Source: Treponema medium
GTDB lineage: Bacteria > Spirochaetota > Spirochaetia > Treponematales > Treponemataceae
DNA length: 64,000 nt
Assembly: GCF_017161265.1 (NCBI RefSeq)
Contig: NZ_CP031393.1
Coordinates: 372,001 to 436,000 of the forward strand
Direction: 5' to 3'
Shown: positions 43,022 through 52,442 of the stretch, piece after piece
How the letters are laid out: every line of letters begins with the position of its first letter
Position numbering within the stretch: the stretch's first letter is position 1
Notes under the pieces: model-generated
What the model saw: only the letters and a program-made list of their open reading frames with translations
Told to the model about the DNA's origin: nothing
Databases searched by the model: none
Translations under genes and position numbers: made by a program

Positions 43022-44092
43022 TTATTTTACCGACAGCAACTCAAGTTCAAATACCAAATAGCTATCGGGAGGGATAACCCCGCCTGCACCGCGTGAACCG
43101 TATCCAAGCTCCGGCGGAATAACGATTGTTCGTTTTTCACCGACAGCCATTTGCACCGCTTGCTGATCAAATCCGGCAATGAGCTGTCCCGCTCCTGCAA
43201 CAAATTTCAGCGGTTCATGCATATCCGAATCATCGAACACCGTACCGTCAAGCAAAGAACCCTTATATTTCATAGTCAGGGTTTTACCTGTTTGAGCCTT
43301 AGCTCCCGTTCCCGCCTTTGTAATTGTATAAAAGATACCGTTTTCGTTCTTAACGGCATTGGGGAATTTTTGTTTTATCAAAGCCTCATATTTTTCCCGT
43401 TTCTGGGCAGCGCGCTGCTTTGCCCTTTCTGTGGCTCCTGCAAGATAGGCATTAAAATCTTTCTGGGTTGCAGTAAACTTTTGAGCCTCAGATCCTTTGC
43501 GGATAATCGACACGGAATTCATCCGATCGCCTTGCGTGATTTTATTAACAACATCCTGCCCCTTTACAACACGACCGAACACGGTATGTTTTCCATCCAG
43601 CCACGGTGTCGGCACATGGGTAATAAAGAACTGTGACCCGTTTGTTCCCGGTCCTGCATTCGCCATAGAAAGGATACCGGCAGTATTATGCTTGAGGTTA
43701 TCAACAAACTCATCGGGGAAGCGGTAGCCCGGCCCGCCGGTACCCTTGCCGTCAGGATCGCCGCCTTGAATCATAAAGTTTGCGATGACACGGTGAAAGA
43801 TTAAACCATCATAAAAAGGTTTTCCTTTCGCTGCATCCAAAGTTCCCTCTGCCAATCCGACAAAGTTACATACCGTCATGGGTGTTTCTTTATAGAACAA
43901 TTCCACAACAATATCACCCTTGTTCGTATCAATAACGGCATAGACGCCGTCCTTTTGTAATTCAGCACTTATCGCATTCATTTTTTTTCCTTTTTCAGAA
44001 TCTCCCGTTAAAATAATTGCAGCAGCAGCCGCTGTCGCAATAATCAAAAAAGTAATCGGTAAAACCAATACCGCAATCTTATTCAACCGCAT
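43022..44092 (-). CDS. Dual peptidyl-prolyl isomerase: cyclophilin-FKBP fusion
   Basis: 356 aa from ATG 44092 (GGAGG 5 nt upstream). An N-terminal membrane/signal segment (~5-30), then a cyclophilin domain (~45-205: [20 protein letters not shown] with catalytic Arg, [20 protein letters not shown]), a basic helical linker (~210-235) and a C-terminal FKBP domain (~245-356: [42 protein letters not shown]). Both active sites look complete. Two isomerase folds in one exported protein are rare; such cyclophilin-FKBP fusions have been reported from Treponema. It probably acts on exported proteins in the periplasm, matching the sec genes beside it. Confidence 0.95.
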   Translation of the reverse strand: MRLNKIAVLVLPITFLIIATAAAAAIILTGDSEKGKKMNAISAELQKDGVYAVIDTNKGDIVVELFYKETPMTVCNFVGLAEGTLDAAKGKPFYDGLIFHRVIANFMIQGGDPDGKGTGGPGYRFPDEFVDNLKHNTAGILSMANAGPGTNGSQFFITHVPTPWLDGKHTVFGRVVKGQDVVNKITQGDRMNSVSIIRKGSEAQKFTATQKDFNAYLAGATERAKQRAAQKREKYEALIKQKFPNAVKNENGIFYTITKAGTGAKAQTGKTLTMKYKGSLLDGTVFDDSDMHEPLKFVAGAGQLIAGFDQQAVQMAVGEKRTIVIPPELGYGSRGAGGVIPPDSYLVFELELLSVK

Positions 44093-44102
44093 AGTTCCTC
44101 CA

Positions 44103-44906
44103 TCAAGGTGTCGCACTATTCTCGTATTGCGCAATGAACCATCCGTACACCGCTTCACCCCGTGTTTTAAACGAATTTTGCACACGCTCTCGGAAAACGG
44201 AAGGGGCGGTAAAGTCGGCACGTGTCAACATGTGTATCAGCAGATACTCTCCCAGATCGGTTACGGCAATCGACGCCTCTAAATTTTCAGGTTCAATCGC
44301 TTTAAATATCGAATACTTTAATACACCGATATTTGTAGAAATGAACCCGGCAGAATCGGCATCTGAGCAAAACCGATAACGATAAATGTTTTTATCGAAG
44401 GTTAAATCTTTTTGCACCACATAGACCGAAAGATCCGTAGAAGGATTGTCAACAGGGTCGGCAATTCTGCCTTCTGTTTTAGGATCATCGATAATATATG
44501 ATGCTTCGTAGAGCGTCCGCATCTTCTTGCGACTGCTCGAATAATATTGCAGCCCTTCCAGCTTTGAAATGGAACGAAGAATGCGGGAGATTTTCTCCGT
44601 ATCTTTTATGCCACCTTGCGTCTTTTTATGCAAATACAACGCCTCTATCAAAAAAGTAGGATTACCCTTGTTCCAGTTTTCTGCAAATGTCTGGGGTACA
44701 GCAAAAGGCGGCGCAAGACGCGGCATAGCGTTTTCTTTATTGTACACCGACCGGAATAAATGTTCTTGCTTAAGCAATTCTATCCGTTGCTCAGCGGATA
44801 GAAACGAATCCAGTGCCGAAATTACCGAATCGGGTACATTGCCGATATCCTGCGCAAAAAGAGAACAGCCTGTCAAAAGAGCAAGAAGAACAAGACAACG
44901 CCTCAT
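44103..44906 (-). CDS. Secreted protein conserved in treponemes (DUF6675-like)
   Basis: 267 aa with a signal peptide ([16 protein letters not shown]; cleavage near residue 19). The mature region has [40 protein letters not shown] and [18 protein letters not shown]. It resembles the spirochaete-specific DUF6675 family (moderate certainty). Function unknown. It is 10 nt upstream of the immunophilin gene and 3 nt after jag, so it belongs to the export operon. Confidence 0.8.
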   Translation of the reverse strand: MRRCLVLLALLTGCSLFAQDIGNVPDSVISALDSFLSAEQRIELLKQEHLFRSVYNKENAMPRLAPPFAVPQTFAENWNKGNPTFLIEALYLHKKTQGGIKDTEKISRILRSISKLEGLQYYSSSRKKMRTLYEASYIIDDPKTEGRIADPVDNPSTDLSVYVVQKDLTFDKNIYRYRFCSDADSAGFISTNIGVLKYSIFKAIEPENLEASIAVTDLGEYLLIHMLTRADFTAPSVFRERVQNSFKTRGEAVYGWFIAQYENSATP

Positions 44907-44909
44907 TCA

Positions 44910-45590
44910 CTAAAGCCCTTTATACAATACACGCACTTGTTTGTATAAGCCTTCACCTTCGCTCTTTGTATCGACATCACGAATATCGGCAAGCGTACTG
45001 TGAATCAGTCTGCGTTCATAGGGATTCATCGGCTCAAGTAAGACTGAAGCCTTTGTCGTTACAACTTGATCAGCGGTGGTATAGGCAAGCCGTACGAGCG
45101 ATTCTTCACGGCGAAGCCGATAATTTTCACAATCGAGCATAATCCGTTCGGAAATACCGATTTTACCGGCATACACATTGGCAATCAGCTGGAGTGCATC
45201 CAGATTTTTTCCCTTCTTTCCGATTAAAATAGCAGAATCCTCGGAGGAAAGCCGTATAAGCAGCTTATGTTCTTCGTGTGAAAGGATTTCGATATTTGCG
45301 GTATATCCCATCGCATGAATAAGCTCGCCGATAAACTTCACCAAATCAGCTTCTTTTTCCGTAGCAGCCTCGCGTGAAAGCGGCTGTTGGCAGGGCGTAT
45401 CAGTAATAGGCTTCCCTGTAGCGGCTTTATCGTCAATATGCACGCGAATTTTGGCATAACCTTTCTTAAAAAGCGAATTTTTTTGAATTTCAACGATTTC
45501 CACATCGAACTGATCGGCTTCTACGCCAAGCTCGGCGATTGCTTTATCTATAGCATCACGTTCGGTTTTTCCTTCAAATTCATAGATCAT
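44910..45590 (-). CDS. jag: RNA-binding protein Jag/KhpB
   Basis: 226 aa. Jag_N domain (residues 1-50, IYEFEGKTERDAIDKAIAEL), KH domain (~100-160, ILIGKKGKNLDALQLIANVY) and R3H domain (~165-226, RRLIHSTLADIRDVDTKSEG). Binds RNA and affects membrane-protein biogenesis or cell shape in other bacteria. Its ATG overlaps the yidC stop by 4 nt. Confidence 0.95.
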   Translation of the reverse strand: MIYEFEGKTERDAIDKAIAELGVEADQFDVEIVEIQKNSLFKKGYAKIRVHIDDKAATGKPITDTPCQQPLSREAATEKEADLVKFIGELIHAMGYTANIEILSHEEHKLLIRLSSEDSAILIGKKGKNLDALQLIANVYAGKIGISERIMLDCENYRLRREESLVRLAYTTADQVVTTKASVLLEPMNPYERRLIHSTLADIRDVDTKSEGEGLYKQVRVLYKGL

Positions 45591-47344
45591 TTCCGAACCT
45601 CCTTTTTCTTCATCATTGCCTTAATGATTAGCTGTTGAACGAGCATCAAGAAGTTCGTGCTTGTCCAGTAGAGCAATAATCCTGACGGCGCATTATAAAA
45701 CATAAAAAAGAAGAACAACGGCATACCGTACAGCATAATTTTCATTGTGCTGTTTTGTTGCTGATCGCTTGTGGGAGTTTGCGTTATTTTTCCAAACACC
45801 ATCTGCGAAATCACATAGACAATAGGCAGAATACGCAGATCCGTCCATCCGAGGAAGGGAATGGGATTGGGGAACTGCAAAACACTATCACCAACAGATA
45901 AATCCGGTATCCAATGAGGGATAAACATTGCGCCACGGAACTCAAAATAATTATTAAACAGTCGATACATCGCAAACAAGATCGGCAATTGGATCAATAA
46001 AGGCAGACAGCCCGAAAGAGGGTTATAACCGGCTTCTTTATAGAGCTTAGCCATTTCTTCGTTCAGCTTTTGCGGCTTACCTTTATACTTTGCCTGTAAT
46101 TCCTGAATCTTAGGCTGCATTTTTTGCATCTGCTGCGTTGATTCCGAGCTTTTTTTGGTAAGCGGGAAAAAGATCACCTTTATCAAAATTGTTACAAGGA
46201 TAATCGAAACACCCCAGTTTGGAATAAGTTTATAGAAGAATTGGAGCAGCCATTTAAGCAATACCTCTAAAGGACGCCAAATACCGCTGGAAACGGCTAC
46301 AGTATCAATCCGCAGATTATCATAGTTGTAGTTGTTTTTTGATGGGATATTGTAGGTACTTAAAATATTTTCGGAACACGGGCCGAGGTAGATACGGTAT
46401 ACGTCGGTTACTTTATTACCGGTAATCACAGGCCGCGAAAAAAACAGCTGCCCATCTTGTACCGTATCCGCATTAGGCTGTGCGGCAGAATACAGTATCT
46501 GCTGTGCAGGAACCGAAGGGATAACGATAAGACTGAAATATTTTCCCGAAATACCAGCCCATGGAACGGAATCCGTAATCAATTTGGTCTGGTTGGCTTT
46601 TAATGCAGTGTCTTTTTTCTTTCCATTTATGTAAGAAAAAAAATGCCGGTATTCGTAGCGGTCTGCTTTGGCATCCCAGTCGGGACCGATTTGAGGCATT
46701 GTCCTTAGCGTATAACCTGCATTATCAAAATTTAGCCCTTTCATATCGGCATCGCCGCTAACCGTAACGGCAAGTTCAAACATATAGTCATCTGGCAGAA
46801 AGGTATATTTTTTAGCAAGCGTAAACGAAGACACGGAACCGTCTTGGTTCTTTATCGAAATTGTCTTAAAAAAGCCGATAATCTGCTTTCCATTTACTGT
46901 TTCTTCTTTGACATTAAAGAATTGATTTAAGGCAGAAGCCTGAGCACCGCCCAGTGCAATCGAAAATGCTCTATTTCGATCGGTTAGATTTTTTACCAAT
47001 TCCACATAAGAATCGCCTTTGGAACTATTGCGTTCCAGCAACTTATACGAAATGATATCACCGCCTTGGTTTGTAAGTGTAATTTCCGCAATATCGGTTT
47101 TAACGGTAACGGTCTGTTCACCGATAACGGTTTCATCCGGAGTTTCCAGCACTCCAAAATCCGCAGGAACGGTTTCCGCTACAAAGGTATTTTGCGGAAC
47201 TTCTGCCTGCTGCTCCGTTGTAGAAGCAGCGGCAGACGATTGTTGCTGTACGGGAGCAGGAGGGAAAAATTTGTATTGCACAAACATCGCAGCTGCAATG
47301 ACAAGACCGGAAAGAACCATTGCAATAACTGTATTTTTATTCAT
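45587..47344 (-). CDS. yidC: Membrane protein insertase YidC
   Basis: 585 aa: N-terminal helix, large periplasmic domain of the Gram-negative type, and a C-terminal insertase core (KWLLQFFYKLIPNWGVSIIL; NPLSGCLPLLIQLPILFAMY; FFFFMFYNAPSGLLLYWTST). AGGAGA ribosome site. Part of rpmH-rnpA-yidD-yidC-jag. Confidence 0.97.
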   Translation of the reverse strand: MNKNTVIAMVLSGLVIAAAMFVQYKFFPPAPVQQQSSAAASTTEQQAEVPQNTFVAETVPADFGVLETPDETVIGEQTVTVKTDIAEITLTNQGGDIISYKLLERNSSKGDSYVELVKNLTDRNRAFSIALGGAQASALNQFFNVKEETVNGKQIIGFFKTISIKNQDGSVSSFTLAKKYTFLPDDYMFELAVTVSGDADMKGLNFDNAGYTLRTMPQIGPDWDAKADRYEYRHFFSYINGKKKDTALKANQTKLITDSVPWAGISGKYFSLIVIPSVPAQQILYSAAQPNADTVQDGQLFFSRPVITGNKVTDVYRIYLGPCSENILSTYNIPSKNNYNYDNLRIDTVAVSSGIWRPLEVLLKWLLQFFYKLIPNWGVSIILVTILIKVIFFPLTKKSSESTQQMQKMQPKIQELQAKYKGKPQKLNEEMAKLYKEAGYNPLSGCLPLLIQLPILFAMYRLFNNYFEFRGAMFIPHWIPDLSVGDSVLQFPNPIPFLGWTDLRILPIVYVISQMVFGKITQTPTSDQQQNSTMKIMLYGMPLFFFFMFYNAPSGLLLYWTSTNFLMLVQQLIIKAMMKKKEVRK

Positions 47345-47355
47345 AAACGAATCTC

Positions 47356-47601
47356 CTAGGGAACGGGATCATACCCTCCCTTGTGAAAAGGATGACATCT
47401 AAGGATTCGTCTTACCGCTAAATACCCTCCCTTAAAAGGCCCGTATTTAGAAAGGCTTTCAAGGGCGTAATGAGAACAGGTGGGATAATATCTGCAACAA
47501 GGCGGAAACAAGGGAGAAATACACTTTTGATATACCTTTACCCCCGCACATAATAAAAACGTAAAAATACGCTCAATCTTTTTCAGATAATTGTGTTTCA
47601 T
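47356..47601 (-). CDS. yidD: Membrane protein insertion efficiency factor YidD
   Basis: 81 aa. Signature [35 protein letters not shown] and [17 protein letters not shown]. It overlaps rnpA by 29 nt, a common arrangement. Confidence 0.96.
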   Translation of the reverse strand: MKHNYLKKIERIFTFLLCAGVKVYQKCISPLFPPCCRYYPTCSHYALESLSKYGPFKGGYLAVRRILRCHPFHKGGYDPVP

Positions 47602-47959
47602 ATTGTTGAGATCGAATAGAAAACATACCCGCTTTTTTAAACAAACAATCCAGCTGCGCCGTACGCAGAGAAAAAGTATCGCGCCCCGGAAATATAAGCA
47701 AAAGAATATCCTTCCCGATTATAAGCTGGGATTTCATTTGCCGGTATACTTCTTTAGATAAACGGCGCGCTTTATTTCTTTGTACAGCAGAACCGTAATG
47801 TCGCTTAAACGTACAAACAAAACGATTATATGGTAATTTATTCGGTAAAACGAACAACTTTGCGCCGTCGCAGCTATAGCGGTGTCCTATTTTAAACATA
47901 TCCCGTATCCGCACGGCGCCGCAAAGGCGCTCTTCTTTAGGTAAACAAGAGCGCTCCAT
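47573..47959 (-). CDS. rnpA: Ribonuclease P protein component
   Basis: 128 aa. RNR motif region [20 protein letters not shown], preceded by [10 protein letters not shown]. It binds the RNase P RNA for tRNA 5' processing. It lies 12 nt after rpmH. Confidence 0.95.
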   Translation of the reverse strand: MERSCLPKEERLCGAVRIRDMFKIGHRYSCDGAKLFVLPNKLPYNRFVCTFKRHYGSAVQRNKARRLSKEVYRQMKSQLIIGKDILLLIFPGRDTFSLRTAQLDCLFKKAGMFSIRSQQYETQLSEKD

Positions 47960-47971
47960 GTGTTAAAACTC

Positions 47972-48127
47972 TTAGTAACTCTTTTTTTCGTCAGACACGG
48001 AAAGCTTATAGCGTCCTTTTGCACGGCGACTCTTTAAAACAGCGCGTCCTCCGCGTGTTGCCATACGCGCACGAAATCCATGACGGCGCAAACGTTTCGT
48101 TCTACTCGGTTGAAATGTCCGTTTCAT
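47972..48127 (-). CDS. rpmH: 50S ribosomal protein L34
   Basis: 51 aa: [40 protein letters not shown] and a short tail. Below the usual ORF-length cut-off but unmistakable. First gene of the rpmH-rnpA-yidD-yidC-jag operon. Confidence 0.97.
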   Translation of the reverse strand: MKRTFQPSRTKRLRRHGFRARMATRGGRAVLKSRRAKGRYKLSVSDEKKSY

Positions 48128-48293
48128 AAAACTAGACTCCTTCTATATATAGTTATCAGGCGCATTACCCGCCTAAAAGATCTTGGGATAGCGAGAAAGC
48201 AAAATTTCCTTAAAATGCAACCACCGAACAAAATATCAATTTTGGAGATTGTTGCGGCTGAAAATAAACCTTCCTCAGTATACTAGACAGACG

Positions 48294-48322
48294 ACTATAC
48301 TATAGCACTATAAAAAAGTCAA
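48294..48322 (-). promoter_or_regulatory. Promoter of the rpmH operon
   Basis: Minus strand: TTGACT (48317-48322), 17-bp spacer, TATAGT (48294-48299), about 165 nt before rpmH. No DnaA-box cluster or dnaA gene is present, so this is not the replication origin. Confidence 0.7.
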
Positions 48323-48336
48323 TCTATCGCTTTGGG

Positions 48337-48385
48337 GTAAAACGCATCAGATCCTTTAACACGCCCGCAGAATAAAGAGGTTATG
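48337..48385. repeat. Remnant of palindromic repeat family P
   Basis: GGTAAAACGCATCAGATCC, then CCCGCAGAATAAAGAGGTTA matches the left half of the intact repeats. Confidence 0.55.
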
Positions 48386-48442
48386 GGCACCTTTGCTTTG
48401 TGGTCTTTGGTTTATTTTCCTGATACGTTCTGGCTTCCGCTG

Positions 48443-48476
48443 AAAAAAAAGGCATCCTTAAATAAGGATGCCTTTT
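48443..48476 (-). terminator. Terminator after the initiator tRNA
   Basis: GGCATCCTTA/TAAGGATGCC hairpin followed by eight T on the minus strand. Confidence 0.88.
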
Positions 48477-48482
48477 CAAACT

Positions 48483-48555
48483 TAGCAGGGGTAGGACTTG
48501 AACCTACGACTTCCGGGTTATGAGCCCGACGAGCTGCCAACTGCTCTACCCTGCG
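48483..48555 (-). tRNA. tRNA-fMet (anticodon CAT)
   Basis: Minus strand: acceptor GCAGGG/CCCTGC with an unpaired first position (C1 opposite U72), D arm GAGC/GCTC, anticodon arm CGGG-CTCATAA-CCCG with the three G:C pairs diagnostic of initiator tRNA, T arm GTAGG-TTCAAGT-CCTAC. CCA is not encoded. Confidence 0.93.
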
Positions 48556-48616
48556 ATGTACGGCGCATAAGATAACCCACAATCGTAAAAATGTCAAGTG
48601 TTATTACAAAACCGGT

Positions 48617-48789
48617 AGGGATTCCGCATTATAAATAAAAACACATGAAATCTATGTTCTAAACCATAGAAAAGTCTTTACACTTGAAGGTATGAAGCCT
48701 TTTTTACGATTAAAAACTTGGTTTTTTGTTACGTATAGCAGTGGTTTCACTGAATTTTATCTACAAAAGCTTATAATGCGGAATCCCTG
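48617..48789. mobile_element. 173-bp miniature inverted-repeat element (MITE), copy 1
   Basis: Inverted ends AGGGATTCCGCATTATAA and TTATAATGCGGAATCCCT; flanked on both sides by the 10-bp direct repeat CAAAACCGGT (48607-48616, 48790-48799). Base-for-base identical to 63071-63243. No coding capacity. The insertion lies immediately after the stop codon of the SpoIIE-type phosphatase gene. Confidence 0.93.
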
Positions 48790-48799
48790 CAAAACCGGT

Positions 48800-51025
48800 T
48801 TAAACAGGAACTCGACGTGCAATCCCGAGAATGGTCAAATCATCGTATTGAATATCTTCTTTTATTTGTTTGTAGTAAAAATATTCATCGTAAATAGGAT
48901 GCGGTTCCTTATCACAACAATAGATATCGTACTGTAGGAAGTATTTGCTCAAGAACGTATCGATTTTTTTATCCACCTGCACACAATCAAAGGATTGCGC
49001 GGAGGCATCTTTATACATTCTAAAGACTTTCTCAACTGAAATCAGTGCCAGAACGGCGTCTTCAATCGTTCCGTTACACGAGGAGAAATCGAAATCCATC
49101 TGCTCATACATAAGATCACTCTGTCGTTTTTTCAGCGTGAATTTTTTTCGGGCAAAAACAGCCTCAATAATCGCTTCAACCCTATCTTTTCCCAATGTTT
49201 CGCTGTCGGTACCCAGCAGATGACTACTATCGCCATTATCCTCCAACAGTATAGGATCGGAACCATCCTTCGTCTTCGAAATCGGCACACGAAGCTTTCG
49301 TTTCGATTCTTCAATACCATCAGTATAAAGGAACAGTATATCTCCACAATTCAAGTGTATTTTTTCAACAGGGTATCCGCCGTTAAGATTTATCATCTCT
49401 GAAGAAAAGGCGCCAGCCGCAGAACCTGAACGCAGTGTATAGCTTTTTAAACGTCGTGCCTGCTTATCGTAAATATGAACGATATTATCGCCCGCATTAC
49501 AGAAATAAGCATCGCCAACACGCATATTGATAATACAAAGGGTGAATGCGGCAAAACGCCCCACAAATCCGTGCGATTCGATAACATCATTAATTCGCAT
49601 AACGATACCGCTCAGGTTATAGCCATCGCGTTTGTAGTTCCAATTTTGAAAATAATTTTGGAACAAAGTCGCTACTTCTACCATAATAAGGGCAGCGGGA
49701 ACTCCCTTTCCTGCAACATCGCACTTTATAACAGCATAGTGGAAGGCATCCAATTTTCTATAATCAAAATAATCCCCCGAAACACCGTGTGCGCCTTCGT
49801 AATACCCGAAAAACTCGGAATAGAGGTCACGGTGGCTACCCGTTGTCAGCTTCCTACCGGAGGAACTGATGTCCAGCGGGATAAACATCTTTTGTATTTC
49901 TTTCCCGACCTTTAAATCTTTAGAAATAGCAGCAGCAGCGGCTAATCTTTCAGTCATATCGTTAATCGTTGTTCCCAGCATTCCAAATTCGTCCCGCGAG
50001 GTAACTTGAACCGATCTACCGGCCAGCTTCTCTTTATCTTCGGTGTCGCGGATTAACGCAACATGCGCTGCTAAAAGACCAAGCGGCCGTACAAATAATG
50101 AACTAAAAAGCCATGCGGTAGAGATACCTGCAATCAACACGACCAATGAGATTTTGACAATAATGCGAATTAATCGATTTTGCTGTTCGTTTATTTTTTT
50201 TAGCAAATTTTCCACCGAAATATCAACAAATACAATACCCTGTACACTATCATGCGGATTTTCAGGGTTATAATAGATAATCGGTTCGTAAAACAAATAT
50301 TCTGTTCGTTTTTTTGAAAGATTATGCATTGAATAATCAGGGTATGAACCAAAACCTTGATCGGCCAACGCCGAAAGATTAGCTTGCAACTTTGATTCCA
50401 GATGCCTGATGTTTGCCTGAATTTCAGTTTGGCGTTTAAGTACATACGGATCCCGTTGCATTTCCAGCGTTTCCATCTCATCCGTGAGCAGTCGAATCGA
50501 ATCGATGTGCTGCTGAACGATTATTGAGGCCTCGTTATTAATATGCGTCAACTTTTGTGAGATTTCTTCAATTCCTTCAGGATAAAACTGAGACTCTCCG
50601 GGAATATACCGATGAGTATTAATCATTTTAGTGATATCCTGATAGTCAGTCGCAAGGACATAGTGAAGCCCTGTCTGTCCCGGAAGAGTACTCCTACCAG
50701 TAACAACGACATATTTTGCTTCGGGGAAGGTAACGCGATTCAATAACAAAAGATCAAAATCTTCCTGATTGGGATCCGAAAAATGAGCTTGAACCCGCAA
50801 TTCAAGGTTATCGAGCAATATTTTTGTTTGCAACAGAAGACTGTTTGAAAGTAAATCTTTATACGGGCGGATAATGGCAATTGCGAGAGCTGTAGCGACA
50901 CTGGCAATAACAACAAGTAAAATAACAACGATGATAACGATAAATTTTATACGGACACTATTCCATAAATTTACCGTTGGTTTGTATTTTTTTGTGTTGT
51001 CAAGTGCCTTTTTGCTTGCGTCCAT
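48800..51025 (-). CDS. Membrane-bound SpoIIE-type protein phosphatase with HAMP domain
   Basis: 741 aa. Helix ~25-52, a periplasmic sensor region to ~285, a second helix ~288-312, HAMP (~312-365, VTSRDEFGMLGTTINDMTER) and a PP2C/SpoIIE domain from ~395 (GVSGDYFDYRKLDAFHYAVI, KCDVAGKGVPAALIMVEVAT, ILFLYTDGIEESKRK). It would dephosphorylate an anti-anti-sigma protein in a partner-switching pathway in response to an outside signal; the HATPase regulator at 29365 is a candidate opponent (inference). The 3' end is bordered by the MITE. Confidence 0.93.
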   Translation of the reverse strand: MDASKKALDNTKKYKPTVNLWNSVRIKFIVIIVVILLVVIASVATALAIAIIRPYKDLLSNSLLLQTKILLDNLELRVQAHFSDPNQEDFDLLLLNRVTFPEAKYVVVTGRSTLPGQTGLHYVLATDYQDITKMINTHRYIPGESQFYPEGIEEISQKLTHINNEASIIVQQHIDSIRLLTDEMETLEMQRDPYVLKRQTEIQANIRHLESKLQANLSALADQGFGSYPDYSMHNLSKKRTEYLFYEPIIYYNPENPHDSVQGIVFVDISVENLLKKINEQQNRLIRIIVKISLVVLIAGISTAWLFSSLFVRPLGLLAAHVALIRDTEDKEKLAGRSVQVTSRDEFGMLGTTINDMTERLAAAAAISKDLKVGKEIQKMFIPLDISSSGRKLTTGSHRDLYSEFFGYYEGAHGVSGDYFDYRKLDAFHYAVIKCDVAGKGVPAALIMVEVATLFQNYFQNWNYKRDGYNLSGIVMRINDVIESHGFVGRFAAFTLCIINMRVGDAYFCNAGDNIVHIYDKQARRLKSYTLRSGSAAGAFSSEMINLNGGYPVEKIHLNCGDILFLYTDGIEESKRKLRVPISKTKDGSDPILLEDNGDSSHLLGTDSETLGKDRVEAIIEAVFARKKFTLKKRQSDLMYEQMDFDFSSCNGTIEDAVLALISVEKVFRMYKDASAQSFDCVQVDKKIDTFLSKYFLQYDIYCCDKEPHPIYDEYFYYKQIKEDIQYDDLTILGIARRVPV

Positions 51026-51120
51026 GCTCGCTCCTGGTAAAATGCTTTGTTATTGAATAGAGAATATTATACAGCAAATACTCCACAAACAAAAGAGGGT
51101 ATCTATAAAAAATGGACAAA

Positions 51121-52292
51121 GAAGAGAGATGGTATCCCCCTTGCCTAAACGAAACCGGTTAGGCAAAATAGATTAAGCCAAATTTACATCAAAGGAGATA
51201 CCATCGAAATGGATTATTACGCATCTTATAAAAACAGTAAAGACCCCTCGTTGTTAAGAAAAGAGTTGGTCAGCTACGCGCTAAAGTACGGCAACAAAAA
51301 AGCTGCACAGCACTTTCAAACAACCATAAAAACAGTCAGAAAATGGAGAAAACGCTGGCAAGAACAAAAAGGAGTAGGACTCAAAGACCGGTCTAAAAAA
51401 CCTGAAAAAAGCCCTCGCATGATGAAAAAGTATTGGCAATTCAAAATAAAAGCTCTAGCAGAAAAGGCAACCGCAGATAATAAACGTATTAACGGAGTAA
51501 TGATTAAACGTGAGTATGGCATTCCTTACTCCCTCAAGACGGTTGTCAAATATTTAAAACAATACTACAAACTCCCGAGCAAAAAAACTCATCGAGAAAA
51601 AAAGCGCAATATGCGGGAAGTTAAAGATAAATATCGTGCATTTGAAAAAATACAGGTAGATATCAAATATTTGGATGATATTCCTGAATTTTATCACGAT
51701 TTTATGCAGTTCCACTTACCAAAATACCAAATAACCGCTCGTTGTATCAAAACAGGGGCTTTATTTATCGGCTACACACAGCAACACAGCAGTACCAGTA
51801 CCGCCATTTTCATCTATCGGCTGTTCACTCATCTCAAGCACTATGGCATCAAGCCAGCTGAAATAACAATCCAAACCGACAATGGTACTGAGTTTACTGC
51901 TCCATGGAATAGTCTCAAAAAAACACTTTTTACCAAAGTTATTGAAGTTTCTTTTACTTCTACGCATAAAACCATTCCCGTCGGGGCTAAGACCTATCAA
52001 AGCGATGTGGAAAGTTCTCATCGGCTTATCGAAGATGAATTTTACGCCTGCCGGTATTTTTCCAGTGCTCAAGACTTTTTGAAACAAGCGCATCAGTACC
52101 AGAACCACTTTAACTTTACTCGGTTTAATACCTATAAAAACGGCTCGCCCGTACAGCTTTTACAACAGGCTGCACCTCTTATTAACCGCGATGTTTTGAA
52201 CTTTAAACCCGTTCTGGTTGACACGTTCTTTCATCTGTATAAAAATGAATTTAGATTGCTTGCCTCTTAGGGCGGGGATACCATCTCTCTTC
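51121..52292 (+). mobile_element. IS481-like insertion sequence
   Basis: 19-bp perfect terminal inverted repeats GAAGAGAGATGGTATCCCC (51121-51139 and complement at 52274-52292) flank one intact transposase gene. A 14-base sequence, GTATCTATAAAAAA, occurs on both sides (51100-51113 and 52301-52314) but separated from the ends by 7-8 nt, so the true target duplication is uncertain. Confidence 0.9.
51209..52270 (+). CDS. IS481-family transposase
   Basis: 353 aa, full length. N-terminal helix-turn-helix (YALKYGNKKAAQHFQTTIKT, VRKWRKRW), then an rve-type DDE domain with Asp in FEKIQVDIKYLDD, Asp in TIQTDNGTEFT and Glu in YQSDVESSHRLIEDEFYACR. AAGGAGA ribosome site. Likely active, as no frame damage is seen. 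Confidence 0.93.
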   Translation: MDYYASYKNSKDPSLLRKELVSYALKYGNKKAAQHFQTTIKTVRKWRKRWQEQKGVGLKDRSKKPEKSPRMMKKYWQFKIKALAEKATADNKRINGVMIKREYGIPYSLKTVVKYLKQYYKLPSKKTHREKKRNMREVKDKYRAFEKIQVDIKYLDDIPEFYHDFMQFHLPKYQITARCIKTGALFIGYTQQHSSTSTAIFIYRLFTHLKHYGIKPAEITIQTDNGTEFTAPWNSLKKTLFTKVIEVSFTSTHKTIPVGAKTYQSDVESSHRLIEDEFYACRYFSSAQDFLKQAHQYQNHFNFTRFNTYKNGSPVQLLQQAAPLINRDVLNFKPVLVDTFFHLYKNEFRLLAS

Positions 52293-52352
52293 AAATCCCA
52301 GTATCTATAAAAAAAAAGTAAAATTTCAACAAAAAAAATTTAAGTATCTTGA

Positions 52353-52437
52353 GGGTATCTCTAAAAATTTATTCATGCAGAGCGTTTAATACCCCGGCGT
52401 TCTACGTCGAGGTTGTTTTGGAACTTAGAGATACCCG
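52353..52437. repeat. Family H hairpin enclosing a family C hairpin
   Basis: Arms GGGTATCTCTAA and TTAGAGATACCC enclose TTATTCATGCAGAGCG, then CCCCGGCGTTCTACGTCGAGG, a member of family C. This shows one repeat inserted into or combined with another. Confidence 0.65.
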
Positions 52438-52442
52438 TCAAG

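Noticed and set aside
48128-48482. Possible replication origin beside rpmH
   Set aside because: rpmH-rnpA-yidC is often near oriC, but I found no dnaA gene and no cluster of DnaA boxes here.
48412-48597. 61-codon frame over the tRNA
   Set aside because: It covers the tRNA-fMet gene and its terminator.
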